The notes under the pieces were generated by a model that searched no databases, had not been told where the DNA came from, and saw nothing but the letters and a program-made list of their open reading frames with translations. DNA of 64,000 bases. Origin: Toxonevra muliebris. Taxonomy: Eukaryota > Arthropoda > Insecta > Diptera > Pallopteridae. Where the stretch lies: positions 12,974,704 to 13,038,703 of the forward strand of contig OY829328.1 of NCBI GenBank assembly GCA_963691655.1. Direction: 5' to 3'. The translations under genes and the position numbers were made by a program. Below are positions 22,280 through 34,439 of this stretch, piece by piece (position 1 is the stretch's first letter; each line of letters starts with the position of its first letter).

Positions 22280-24646
22280 TAATTAGTTAAGAGAAGAAAG
22301 ATACAGAAAGAGTATTTCATTAAAGAGCGTATTGTTGATAATTTTGAATGCTTATTTTTCGATGGTATTTGTTCGCTCTCATAAAATGTTCACACATACA
22401 CACACATCCCAGTGACAAATTTGCAGCTGTGCTTGTAATTTGTAGTGCCTTTCTGAATTTTCTTAGTATGTTTGTCGTTCGTCGTCAGTGGAGGACGTTT
22501 GTGCGGTGATACGTAGATTTTTTTAGCGCAAAAAAACAAAAAAATAAATAAATAAAAATATTTTAATGAAATGATTTATCTCACGCTAATATTTGGTTAA
22601 TAGAAATTTTGAAAGCATCAAATTGCCTAGCACAATAAAAAAAAATTAAACAAAATATTGAAAAGTGTTTTATTTGCTGCAATGGTATTGAACAAGTGTT
22701 TTTTGTTTGCGAAAAATACTACAGTTTCATTTTAGTGCATTTCGTATATACAGTTAATACTGTTGAAAAGTCTTAAATCAAAAACAATTAAAGTTATTAT
22801 TAATATATATAAAAATGAATTAAATGTGGAAAAGTAATACAAGTTTTTTATACTAATTAATGTTTGGGATTGCATACATTATTCCTATTACTTACATACA
22901 TACATACATACATATGTATAACAACAATGTGCGATTTTCAAAATTTTACACTCTTTTCCCCATTACCTTTGTTCACACAAGCTATACACTAAGCAAAAGC
23001 AACAACAATATTATTCTATTGCAATGTAGTAGAGAAATTAATATTTTGTAACGGTATTTCTTTAGTGTTCTCATTTACACTCAACAAGGTGCTCTGCCAG
23101 AGTAACAAACACAACAACAAAACGCCACCACCACCACCACCACCATCACCCTCATTTACTCTCAAGCACCCACCGCATTTACTCAAATAGCGATGCATAT
23201 TTTTTTTACTTCTCCTCCTCACGCACAACAAGTACAACAAATTAAAAACCCACAAAAACAAAAACAATTACATGCGAATGCTATCAAACGCCATCCATCC
23301 ACTTCATTCTCTCTCACACTCTCGTCTCAATCGTCTACTTATGCTTCGCTCACCCGTTTTACGTAAAGTAAAAGTAATGTGGTACAAACAAAATTAATAA
23401 ACAAGCAAGCGGAAAAAAATATAGAAATTAAAAACGATACGACGCATCGGAAACGGAAACATATCCTTGCTGAAATTGAAACGCCAAAGGCAAATAACAG
23501 CAACAAAAACAACAAAATATGTGCGCGCGCAAACTTTACTCATTTAACGTGGAACATGGTGCGAAGAAGTGAAGAGAGCAAAGAGATAAATACTTGAAGA
23601 TACAAATTAACTCAATGAAAGAGAATAAAAACGGGAAACGAGTGTGCAAAAGGAACTTAAATTCGAGATAGAAGGGTTGTTGTAATAAAAAAATATGATT
23701 TTGATAACGATAATGACGCTAACACTGATATTGTTGATGATGTTAACAAACTACGAAAGGCAGTGAAGTTGACTTAATCATCAATAAAAAATCAAACTTT
23801 TTGTTTTTGAAACAAAGTGGAAAACAAAGTAGAAACGTGGCACATATCAAATAGGAAAACGTTTAAACATACACAAACACAAACACATACATATGTACAT
23901 ATATATTTATAAAATAAATATAAAACGACCATAATATTTTACACACACACACAACATTTACACAATTTTGAATCCGTTTACATTGATACAAAATGCGCCT
24001 TTACAGCAAGCAGCAGCTGCCGACCATAATCAGATTTACCAACAACAAAAACAATTAACTAAATCAAAAAGAAAAAACAAAACAACAAATAAAGCAATGT
24101 TGTCATTTTATATTTACACACACACACAACGTAAACATACATAAACGTCACGCCCACAACCCACCAGTGAAACATTGGTTCGTTCATACATATGTACATA
24201 CAAGCATTACAAGTAGTTACATTTTTGTTGTACTATTGGGCGTTGTATTATAATTGTATGTGTAAGCACTTGTACTTTTTTGCATACATACATCTTCACG
24301 TATTTGCAATAGTGTACTAGCAGTTTGTACTTGGGTTAAACAACAAACAAACAACAACAACAAAAATAATGCAAAAAATAAAAAATAGTATCAAGTATTG
24401 AGCACAGCATAAAGAAAACTAAAATACTAAAGCACAAAACAAAAGCAAGAGAACGAATGCGGCAAGGACATTTTGTTTCATTCACAACGTATACGCAAGG
24501 ATATACATATATATGAATATTGCTATGTATCCATGTATACATTGTAAATATATAACTGTTTTTATGTATTGGATACATAAGTGATTCAATTTAACATTCA
24601 TTCTTCTTCTCTCTGTTGTGCGACGAGTCATCGATGAAGATTTTCT
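22280..24646 (+). other. leader-like region upstream of the first coding exon
   Basis: The base composition changes here to CAA/ACA-rich with CACCAC runs (near 23,127-23,152), CACACA tracts and 'catacatatgtacat' stretches. Long 5' leaders of fly developmental genes often look like this. It holds many upstream ATGs. An acceptor-like TTTTCTTGCAG ends at 24,646, so part of this may be an intron. No protein-coding domain was seen. Confidence 0.35.
22380..22530 (+). promoter_or_regulatory. candidate core promoter of the + strand gene
   Basis: The TCGTCAGTGG motif near 22,485 matches the fly initiator core TCAGT. It is followed by a GGACG motif and, about 29 bases downstream, AGATT near the DPE position. 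No TATA box is evident. The placement fits the CAA-rich leader-like DNA that follows, but the start site is inferred. Confidence 0.2.
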
Positions 24647-24786
24647 TGCAGCAACATTGCCGTTTGAACCTCGTCAACGGAGGTGTAATTTAATAAATCA
24701 TTGTTATTTATTAAGGATACACGGAAAACAACAACACTAATAATAATAATATTAACCACAACAACAGTAAAAACGTCACAGTAATA

Positions 24787-24817
24787 ATGGCTAGACGCAA
24801 AGGAAGCGGAAGAGGAA
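24787..24817 (+). CDS. candidate first coding exon, MARRKGSGRG..., protein unknown
   Basis: ATG at 24,787 has A at -3 and G at +4. It opens a basic N-terminus, MARRKGSGRG, which runs straight into a GTAAGT donor at 24,818 in phase 1. The exon could begin after the acceptor TTTTCTTGCAG at 24,646, giving about 140 bases of leader and 31 coding bases. Short basic first exons of this kind are common in fly nuclear proteins (zinc-finger and chromatin factors). That is an analogy only, and I do not recognise this one. No downstream exon was found, so a first intron of up to 39 kb filled with transposons is possible. The reading frame is too short to prove coding on its own. Confidence 0.4.
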
Positions 24818-25089
24818 GTAAGTTTAACTAATATTAACCATTATTATTACCTAAGCATGTGTCTTTTTGAATTCTCAGTATGAAATAGTTTATGCCATAT
24901 TCTTTTCATTTCGAAAACTGAAATGTGGGTTATTTTACAAGCAGTCTACTAACTTATTCGACCATAATTTTTTGCACCTTATAGAAGCATTGCTTGGAAG
25001 GAAGTAATCTTTGGTGAGGGATCTAAAGCTGATAGAATATTAAACTTACTAAACTATACCCATTAAGGAAGATAATGGGCAAGCAAACT

Positions 25090-25245
25090 GGAAGTGAATT
25101 GCACGATGTATGCAATCGCGGCCAATACACCGTTTCCGTTTAATTTAAAAGGGAGGCGTAGCTCTACTTTCATCTGCTCGGATAGCCAGGTGGCTATTGA
25201 AATCTGTTCGGCTTAGACTATTGCCTTGAAAATTAGTTTACCTCT
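25090..25245 (+). pseudogene. small RNase H fragment of a non-LTR retrotransposon
   Basis: The frame reads RRSSTFICSDSQVAIE, the second catalytic-Asp segment of LINE RNase H (compare IYSDSQAAI at 2.4 kb). The preceding 60 bases read as degraded RNase H in other frames. Nothing of the rest of the element is visible. Confidence 0.5.
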
Positions 25246-26018
25246 TATGTTGGGCAGAAAAAGATTTTTATTGATTCACAGTTATTTGTAGTAATGGTCT
25301 TTATTTTCATAAAACAAACTCACAACATAAATATAAATTATAAATTCACAATTCAGTCTTATTTTTAAAGAATTAAATACAATTTTACTTAATTTACGAT
25401 TAAAAATAAAACAAAAATTACAAAAAAATTTTCAAAAACTAAATTCTACAATTAGTTCGTAAGCTAAAGCATTGATAATAAATTTTATTACACTGTCTCA
25501 ATTATCTCCTACTCTATTCAGGTGATTTATTATTTTCATTTTGAAGGCTATTTGAACCCAAACTAAGTTAAGAGAGTGTCCCACTCGGAACGGTGAATAC
25601 TTCTCTCATTTATGTTGATCACATCAAAAAACACTTCGGATGGTTAAAAATCTATTGAGGAGGGCCTTAACCCTGGGAGATTTGGAGTGTTTCTTACGTC
25701 CTCCTAAATTTTTAGAAATTAAATACTCAGAAATTTTTTTTTTTTTAAATTTATCGTCATGAGCCATGTCTAAATTGGAGCATTCCGAGCAAATTGCATT
25801 GAAGTCAATGATACCAGGAAATAACAAGCCGAGTCGTGAGCTATACTTGACAATTCTGAACTGTTTTGAAATCAGTTATAAACTATTTTAGGAGAGTGAT
25901 AATACAAAGTAATCTAAGACGAAGAAAAAATGCGACGCTTGGCATGTCGGGATAAATGAAATAGCGGTAGGAGTTAGCTGGAAAGCGCACAAATGATCTT
26001 CTATGGACAGGTCACGAC
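25246..26018. other. AT-rich DNA, nothing certain
   Basis: A 67-codon minus-strand frame at 25,624-25,827 contains a CSEC pair and a lysine-rich tail but matches nothing I know. No element ends were seen. Confidence 0.4.
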
Positions 26019-26142
26019 TAATGCTTGGTTTTCACTATGTCATATTTGCCGTCAAAGAGAGAAAAAGAGAGAATTTCCCATATGAAATTTACCAACATGC
26101 TGGCAAATTTGATTGAATTTGACATTGTAAAAACCAGGCATT
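26019..26142. mobile_element. short palindromic MITE, 124 bp
   Basis: TAATGCTTGGTTTTCACTAT on the left pairs with the reverse complement of the right end, TAATGCCTGGTTTTTACAAT, and further inside with TGTCANATT. The whole unit can fold into one hairpin. Confidence 0.7.
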
Positions 26143-28089
26143 AAACTAAACAAAATCAGACTTGTCAAACTGAGAAAGCTACGTTTTCTTATGCTCTGTT
26201 TATACTCCTTGACTGAATGAAGAAGCTATGAAACGCCCATCAAAGTTTATCAACTCACTCGAGGTTGTTTTGTCGTATCAAAAGATGATTTTTTCTTTTT
26301 AACTGAACACGTTGTGTGTTCAGTTCATTCTAAATGTTAAATCAACCATAACAAATGAGTGAAAAAAAAAACACACAAAAACCAAATCATTTTAAACAAA
26401 TTCTGACGCAATCCCATATGAACAGAACGAAGAAATAATAATAATAAAACTCAAAAATAAAATGAAAAAAAACAAGCGCAACAATTGAAATTGAAATGAC
26501 TTTCTGACACTTTTTCGTTACGCTCCATTGTCTACGCACAACACAACAATATGTTAAATACATACTGTATGTATGTAGAGATTTGTTGTGTATATACATA
26601 CATACATATATACATATGCACGAGTAGATGCCAATGATGACATGTACGTAAAGTTTGCTCGTTAAATTTATTATGATTTCATTCATTTTCATCGGCGTCC
26701 ATCTAAATGTATGCCCGTCCGTCTGTCCTCTTCACGAATAGAGCGACGATATATCTAAATACAATTTTATTAATCCTTTTTCTCTTTCTCACACATTGTT
26801 TTTCATTTAAAATTAATTTATTCATTTTTATTTTGAGATGTATTGTTGTTTTTTTTTTTTACTTTCTGTTGATTTTAGTTAAATTCTTGTTTTGTTATTT
26901 TGTTGTGCTACAGCAGCAAAAAATTAAAACTGACAACGTCAGCAAAAAATTACAAAAAAACAAAAACAACAACAACAACAAAAATATATATCTATGTATA
27001 TATTCTTGTTTATTTGCGCTTTCTGTTCATAAATCAACAAAAGCAGAATTTTTAAACATTTTTAACTCTCGCATTTAGCATGAAAATATTCGACTGATGA
27101 GTAAGCAAAAATCACAAAAATTAAGCAAAATAAGTAAGCGCAACAATTCGTAATCATAAACAAGAAGAGACAAAACATGAATTCGTAATAAAGAAAAGAA
27201 GGCGTGGCAAATAGTCTCATTACTTTTGGAATTTATTCGGTCTATATTATCTGATGAGGTATGAAATAATTGAAATTCTAGTTTGAACTTTATACTGAAT
27301 TCGCACAGAACTCGTCGCTTCTAGAACTGGATTATAATTATTGGTTTCTGTATAAAGTTTTGAGAATTTTTTAAATTACTGGTCGAAAAATAAATCAGCT
27401 GTTAGGAAAAAGCATATTCAAATAATTGAATGTCGTGTGATTTTTAAGCACTGAATAAAAGTTTAGATAGTTGAAATTTGTACAATTGTGTCAATACTGT
27501 TTAGTCTGTTAAGTTAACGAATACTGACACAAACATTTATTGGCAATATGAGCCGTTTTCTTTGAAAGTTGTGTAGGCTTATTTCTGACAAAAAGTTAGT
27601 TAATGATAACAATGAATGCAATCTGCTATGAGATTTTTATTTACATATGTACAGTTCCCAAAAGAAAACCTTCAAAATTTTCATAATTTTGTCGATATAA
27701 ATTTACATACTTAATGAAATTAAAAATTTAATTATTTTAACGTTATGTGACGTAAGTCCACTTTCCGCAAATACCTAATATTTAGTTAAAAAATTATACT
27801 ACATAGTTACTCTACTTAATTTTTGTATTTGTGGAAACACTGTTAATGACATAAACATTTTGGTTCATTCAATGGAATTTTGGTACTTTCCCCGTTTATT
27901 TTAGAGTATAAAACTTAATAAATAAATAGATATGAAAATTTCTCTAAAATTTGGTTTGTTTCAATTGAAATTCCATATTTAATATTTTATGATTGATAAT
28001 TTTCACATTTTGTTGACTTTGAAATTGGTGTAAGTCCATTTGAGGTCATAAAAAGTATAAATTTCTAATCTAACATTATAATAAGAATA
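26143..28089. other. noncoding DNA, CA/CAA-rich between 26.4 and 27.1 kb
   Basis: Includes short (CAA)n near 26,960 and ATATACATAC runs. No gene or transposon boundary was recognised. Confidence 0.4.
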
Positions 28090-28152
28090 ATTGGGAACAG
28101 GTCAGGCCAAAGTTTACAGGGGACTGTCATGTATGGTATACAGATGGCTCCA
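28090..28152 (+). mobile_element. LINE-A fragment, left half of a split RNase H
   Basis: TGGGAACAGG through ATACAGATGGCTCCA matches the LINE-A copy at 50.2 kb and encodes the start of the RNase H motif (YTDGS). It is interrupted exactly after AGATGGCTCCA by the insertion at 28,151-29,790 and resumes at 29,790. Confidence 0.8.
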
Positions 28153-29790
28153 GTGACGGTTCTAGGATTTGGGTTTGGGGGCCTGATTTTACTAAATTAA
28201 AAGATAAATATCAGACTCACTATCGACCGAAACCCAGACCTAGACCAAAAATTTTAATGCAAAAATTTTATCAAATACAGGTCAAATTTAAAGATAACTA
28301 GAACAAAACTGAGACCAGAATTCGAACTAAAATCGGATAGAAATTCAGGTGGAAATTTCGACCGAATTTCAAACTAAAATGCAAATACTTTTTTCAGATC
28401 GAAGTTCAAACCAAGAAAAGAACCAAATTCAGATCAAAATCTTGATTATGACTTTTCTGATGGATTTGTTTTGTTAAATGATCTATTTTGAGAAAACAAT
28501 TTAAACGAAATTTTAATTTCCTTTGAGAACAAATTTTGATGAAACAATTTGATACATCTCTATTTTTTGGGTAATTTTTGGTCGAAACAAAAACCCGAAA
28601 AAAAATTAAATTAAGATAACAGTTGATTTGAATAGTACTTTAAACGAATTTTTAAAATGTATATTCATATCACTTTTAGCATCGATATCACTATTAATAT
28701 CGGCCTGGTGGTGAGTTTACGATCTCAAAACTTCATAACCAAGCACTTCATTTTCATGAGAAATTAAATACGTTCTTTTTTAAGCCTGTTATTTAATTAC
28801 TTGAAATGTAAATATATCTTAATTTGACCAAAAAACCAATACGTTTTAAATTTCAACGAGATCTGTACACGCTTTCGGGTGCCGGGTAACAACCGGTCAC
28901 AAAAAAAAAAACAATGTTCAGACCACGAATCGCACCAAAATTCCAACAAAAATCGACCAAAATGAGATCAAATTCAGGTCGAAACTCAGACTAAAAACCC
29001 AAAATTCACACCAAATCAAAACCAAAATCATTTTAAAATTCATTCCAAAATTAAAAAAAAAAAACTTTGACCACAACCCAGACCAATATTTAGACAAAAC
29101 TTTAGGCCAAAAGGACACCAAATACCGAACGAAAGTAACCCAAAACTCAGACCAAAAACTAGTGGGAATATCTGATAAATATTTACATCAAAAATTGTTA
29201 ACTTCAATTAAATAAAAACCAGATCAAAAATCCAGACGAATTCAGACCAAATTTTAAAACAAAATTCAAACCGATTTCGGACCGAACTTCAGAGCGAAAT
29301 AGTATCAATATCAAACCAATTCATACGAAAATAAAATATTGACCACAACTCAAACTAAGATTAGATTAAAACTGAGGCTAAAAAGACGCCAAATACAAAT
29401 TAAAAGCAAACCAAAATTTAGACCAGAAATCTGATCAAACGCTGGTCTGCAAACGCTGGAAAGCCAATCTAAATTTAGACCAAACATGGATTAAAACTCA
29501 AACCAAATTCAGATTAAAATTCAAACCGAAAAGAATTCAGATTGAAAACGGGCAAAAACGGAAAAGTTAAACCAATTTCAGACTAAAATTCAGTACAAAA
29601 TTCAATCCAAAAACTAGACCATTATCGAGCTTTCTAAAAGTAAGACATTTGTAAGCTGGCGTTGAAATTGTAGATTTAATGTAGTCTGAAAGCACTGTAA
29701 CGTGCATCCTATATATATATATATATATTTAGGGGGAGGGGGTTCAGCCCCTATAGCCCTCCCTGCCCCCCTGGATACGCTACGCTACTA
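28151..29790. mobile_element. hAT-like insertion within LINE-A
   Basis: The insertion begins CAGTGACGGTTCTAGGATTT and ends ATACGCTACGCTACTA. AGATGGCTCCA appears on both sides (28,142-28,152 and 29,790-29,800), so an 8-bp hAT-type duplication (GATGGCTC) fits inside the longer match. The inner ends are rich in G on one side and C on the other. The interior is a degenerate repeat array with no transposase. Confidence 0.75.
28210..29640. repeat. degenerate array of AAATTCAGACCAAAA-like units
   Basis: Short units resembling AAATTCAGACCAAAA, or ACTCAGACCAAAA, recur dozens of times with heavy drift across about 1.4 kb. A clearer stretch lies at 28,915-29,160 and another at 29,200-29,620. Confidence 0.75.
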
Positions 29791-29990
29791 GATGGCTCCA
29801 AGATAAACGAAGGAGTTGGGCAGGAGTGTACGAGAAAGTCCAAAAAAATATATTTATGCTGGTATGGGCACAGGTAACTCAATTTTCCAAGCCGAGGTGC
29901 ATGCCATTGAGCTCTGCCTAAGGGAGTATGAAAACAGATCTGCACACAGCAAGAACATTTACATACACTCTGATAGCATTTACAAACACT
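29790..29990 (+). mobile_element. LINE-A fragment, right half of the split RNase H
   Basis: DGSK, then YIYAGMGTGNSIFQAEVHAI and IYIHSDSI continue the RNase H interrupted at 28,152. Sequence identity to the 50.2-kb copy stops near 29,990. This copy keeps the 13-base stretch around ATTGAGCTC that the 50.2-kb copy has lost. Confidence 0.8.
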
Positions 29991-30756
29991 CCTTATCTTG
30001 AAGCCTTCTATCACCTTGGTCACATTGAGCGGTATGAAACTTCTAACATTTCCCTCTATCTTCTACAGATAGGTATTTTAACTGGAGCTGTAAATACCAA
30101 GACAGTCCCAGGATTTTTAGTCATTTGTCTCGGATTTCAATGAAAAGAGACAAAAAATCAAAAATCAATTCAATATCTGCTTTGTATTACTGGAACAAAC
30201 ACAAGGGGACTGGCGAAAACAATTCGTCTACAAATCAAAACACTGAAATCAAATTTGTATTTGAAACATAATCTAGAATTTTCCTGATCTGATTTTTACA
30301 ACTTTCTTCAAACGAATCCAGTTTTACTTAAAAAAAATCAAAGCATAAGAAAAATATGTGCATAAATTTGAATGACCGAATGGAAGTTCAGGCTACAGAA
30401 CCACAACTAATTACCTCTAGCCAGACCTGATTTAATTGTATTATATTTTCTTTATAATATTTCATATATCTCTAATTTAACTTAATTTAAATTTTCTAAA
30501 ATTATCTAATATTTAAGAGTAAGAATTAAAATTATATATATCAAGGAAAACACAACTGATTTTATTTTCAAATTTAAACCTGTTTTTTTTATGCGTTTCG
30601 GATTCTAGTCCAAAAAATCCAAAAAAGTATAAATTTTTTTAAAAAACTTTTTCATACGAATAACAATCAACGTTCATATTAGATGTCAGAAAACCTGGTC
30701 AATATGTAATAAAGTGTCGAAGGAGAATGGCAACAGGTATTTAGAACAATACATGT

Positions 30757-30825
30757 AGTTCCTTTCAATAAAGCTATTGTCGTGTAATTCCCATTCCCAT
30801 CTTTATTGAAATAAGGGAACTATCC
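30757..30825. other. hairpin with 17-bp stem
   Basis: AGTTCC...TTTCAATAAAG pairs with CTTTATTGAAA...GGAACT across a loop of about 27 bases. No known microRNA seed was recognised; it may be a scrap of a MITE. Confidence 0.4.
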
Positions 30826-32737
30826 CAAAGATCACTTATGATCACGGAACGATCGTCTGATCTGCTTCCTTTGAAAATATGATTTTGTATAAGAATTTTC
30901 TTTTAAAGAAGCGATATACAGAAAACCCGAAAACATCATAATTTTCAGCGTACTCGAATTATATAAGAACTCTTGAGCGTTTTTAGTGTTACAGTGTTTG
31001 AAAAAAATATGAAAAAAAGTATGAAAAATGAATGATTTTATATATTATTAAATACACCGGACTATTTTATTTCAGATCTGTTAGTGTATTCTTTTGTTAT
31101 TCTTCGCGCTGAATCTCAACAGAGAATCAGCATATACAATAAAAAAAACTCTAATACAAATAAATTAAGATGAATTTCTAAAAAAATGAGCAAATGAAAA
31201 GAGAAAGACAGCAAGGAGGCTTGGGAGCAAAGAAGCCATTCTTCTTTAAATAAAATAAAAACTTCAAAATCAAAAAAAATTTTTGCTGCTGTCATTTTGT
31301 TACTTATTTTAACAGTTAACTTTTATGGTATGGTATGATATAAACTTGAGCAGTAAAGACACAGACATTTAAATTTTTTTATTCCCCCGTTACACTTACT
31401 CCCTCCACACAAACCCACACGCCACATCATCCTCTACTACCATCTCTTACCTTCATTTTCCGCTGGCTGTCTCAAAAGCAGTCAAATCAACAAAAAGGAA
31501 AATTCAACAATTTCATTGCGAAAAACAAATGTCAATACATTCATATTACAAATATACACACAAGTAAAAAGAACAAAAACTCATGCACACATGCAAGTAT
31601 AAAAAAAAAATACAATGACAACTAAGATGACAAAAACAAATACAAAAAAAAAAAGAAGAAAAGCGTTTCCTCAGTGTAAATGTCACAAATGTATGCAAGA
31701 AGAATTCTAAAAATCGAATAGAAATGATGTAAAAGTAAGAAGTGAGAGAAAAACAAAACCGAAGTCAACATTAACACACACTCGCACACAAACAAAAGCA
31801 ACAACCTCAAAAGCAAAAAAATTAAAAAGCAAACAAACAATAACAACACTAAATTCATGAACAGGCAACTGCATTCAAGCAGCAGCAGCATTAGCAGCAG
31901 TTTTAAATCCATTCAAACACATACACTTGTTCCTTACCGTAAGTATCTGAACCGAACGCTGTACGCTGAACGTTGCTGTGTACTTGGGTTCATATGTATC
32001 TATGTAATACACATTTGTATCTGCGAGTTACAAGTCACATGCATACATACATATATACAACAATAACAAAAATGTGAACTACTGCTGCTGCCCACACTGC
32101 ATTGCGCTTTATATTCTCAGTACATTCTCTTTACACACAAACGCACACACTTGCTCTGCTCTCACTCATTCTGTGGGTATATTATATACATACATATGTA
32201 CATAAAACTGTGCTTGCGCTTTTGTTTGAGGTATGGGGGAGGGGGGACTGTGTGGTGTGCATCTGTGTTTGTGTGCTGTTTAATGCTTTACGCTTCGAAA
32301 AATGTTGGGGATTCCCTTACGTAATCCCCAAGCTCAGTCACTTTTAGTATGAGCACACACAGCAAAACACAAAATACAAAAGAAAAGAAAAATATGTACA
32401 AATACAAAAATAAAACAAAGTAAAATACAAAGCAAAATAGCAACAACAATAACAACAATATTTGTGACAGCGCCAACAACAGCAGCATGAAGCAACAAAG
32501 TAAAAAATGAACAGAAACAGCAACAACGAAAATGTAATGGCCTGAAAATAAAACTTGTGCCACAACAGCAAACAGCGCGTCATGAAAGTTTACCACATGC
32601 TACAAAAACAACGTTTCAAGCTTCCCCTCTACCTGCCTGCCTGTCTCTCTCTTGATGCTTCACACTCTGCACATCGTCCTACATACAAGTAATATGCCAC
32701 CCACATACATACACAGAGAAATAGACACTTGCTGGGT

Positions 32738-32740
32738 GTA

Positions 32741-32787
<47 letters not shown>
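32738..32787. repeat. (GT)n microsatellite
   Basis: About 20 GT/TG units follow TATGTATG. Confidence 0.95.
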
Positions 32788-32788
<1 letters not shown>

Positions 32789-33151
32789 GTAGATATACAT
32801 ACATATGTATATAGCTTAACTTATAGCGCTACAATTTGAATTTAAATTAAAAAGGCAAAAGGAAAAGTAAAGCATAAACGAGCGAAGTGAAGCACGAGTG
32901 CTGGTAGAATTATATGAGTACGTATAATATTTTCTATATTTTTCTGCGAAAAAGTTCATCCGCACTTTGTGGCACACCTCTGCTCTGCTGTGTTGTTATT
33001 CGCCTGTGCACCCACTCTTCTGCGAGAGTTTGGAGCTCAGTGCAGAGTTTGGTTGGAAGTTTTTGCATGCAATTTTCTTTTAATTTTCAACAAGTATCTA
33101 GTAGATACATGTATTGCATATACAGTGGCTCACAAGTCAGATCAAGTGTTT

Positions 33152-33466
33152 TATATGACAGGCTGAGAGAAAAAGTGGTATAACTTCTACGTTCAGAAAA
33201 ATGTGGAATAATTTTACTTAAGAGCAAAAGCAAAACGAAATATGTTCAGAGCAAAAGTGAAACGAAATATGTTCAGAGCGAAAACGAAATAAAAAACTAT
33301 GCTGTTCTTGCTCGGAAAGAATTGTTATACCGTTTTTGCTCTTACTTTTAAAGCGTTTCATTTTCACTCTAAACCGTATTACTTATGCCATTCTTGCACT
33401 GACACTCTAAATTATTTCACTTTTGCTCTTATATAAATTTTTCCTCTCAGCCTGTCATATGTCTTA
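33152..33466. mobile_element. palindromic MITE inside the Tc1
   Basis: Ends TATGACAGGCTGAGAG and CTCAGCCTGTCATA are inverted. The interior repeats AGAGCAAAAGTGAAACGAAAT on the left and its inverted form (TTTCACTTTTGCTCT) on the right. A related sequence occurs at 42,308-42,430. Confidence 0.8.
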
Positions 33467-33639
33467 ATAGATTAAAGAATTTTATTTTATCTGAATATTT
33501 TTATATCTGAGAGTTAGTAACCAAAACTTTAATTCATTCTCTTTTAATCATCTTAGCAAAATTACAAAATCAGTCCGATCAGTCAAAATCGCAATTCAGT
33601 ATTGGGTCAATATTTTGTATGACTGCTTTTTACTTTAAT

Positions 33640-34300
33640 AATAACCTATGAGTTCAATTCCTGCATGCATCTGGATCTATTTTATTCCGTTCTGAAGTTG
33701 CTCATCCAAATTCCTTGGAAAATCAGGAAAGCGCTCCTATTTATGTTTTAACTGTTGCCACAAGTGTTCGATAGGATTCAAATCTGGCAATAAGCCAAAA
33801 AGTTAATGCAACTGCGTTTGAAGCCATGTTTTAGTCACCCTGGTAGTATGCTTCGGATCATTATCTTGTTCGAATATAATGGCCGGAGCACTTTTCCGTT
33901 CTTGGTGAGACTTCCACTCAAACGATTATTCAAAATAAAAATGTAGCCACCGTTGTCATCTTCTCAGATATTTTTTGCACGTAACGACTTACCTTCAGAC
34001 ATATTGAAAGTCCATATCATTACGTTACCTCAATCATTACAAACCTAGTTTCGCCTTAAAATTCAACTCTTTTCCAGTCCTTTATATCAAAATGCCAGTA
34101 CATGGATACTTGATGGCAATTGGTCAGCATTGGTTTTTTGACTTTTTCGTGGCCCCTCGTATAACTCTTTTTCAAAACCCTACGCACTGTTTCCGTACTA
34201 ACATTGATGTTATCTGTTTGGAGTAAACTCTGTTGCATTGTAACGGCAATTTTAAGGTGTGTTGCGGTGCTCTCTCATTCCGTACTTCCGGTATTGCGTC
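33640..34300 (-). pseudogene. Tc1-like DD34E transposase, N-terminus lost
   Basis: On the minus strand the middle part reads VSTETVRRVLKK...KKPMLTN and IKDWKRVEF (34,056-34,238). This is the region just before the first catalytic Asp, which is lost to stops. Then come FEQDNDPKHTTRVTKTWLQ and LPDLNPIEHLWQQL near 33,766-33,870. The second Asp and the Glu of the DDE triad are therefore still readable. Several frame changes and stops separate the parts, and most of the N-terminal DNA-binding region is absent. It lies between the Tc1 ends at 33,123 and 36,323, just left of the inserted mariner. Confidence 0.85.
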
Positions 34301-34439
34301 CCTGGTCTTCCTCTCATGCTAAATAAAAGTTACGGAGGGACTAACAAAAGCTCGATTCGTTGGCTACAAGGAAAAGGCCAAAAACAATTTGAATTTCATA
34401 ACTTTAATCTTCATCATTTTTAAATTTGTCGGCATAATT

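Larger units (their letters stand above)
29991..33120. other. noncoding DNA with CA/TG microsatellites
   Basis: Contains a 17-bp-stem hairpin at 30,757-30,825, a CAGCAG/TAGCAG run near 31,877, a (GT)n tract at 32,738-32,787 and CAACAA-rich stretches from 31.4 to 32.6 kb. The composition of 31.4-33.0 kb resembles the leader region at 23-24.6 kb and may be regulatory. No protein family was recognised. Confidence 0.35.

Noticed and set aside
25624..25827. Minus frame with CSEC and a lysine-rich tail
   Set aside because: A run of lysines comes from a poly-T tract; no second metal-binding pair or family resemblance.
29751..30023. Minus-strand frame of 90 codons
   Set aside because: It is antisense to the LINE-A RNase H fragment on the plus strand.
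31857..31941. Possible alternative first exon MNRQLHSSSS... before GTAAGT
   Set aside because: The donor context (ACC|GTAAGT) is weak and the serine run comes from a CAGCAG repeat; no acceptor or conservation can be judged.
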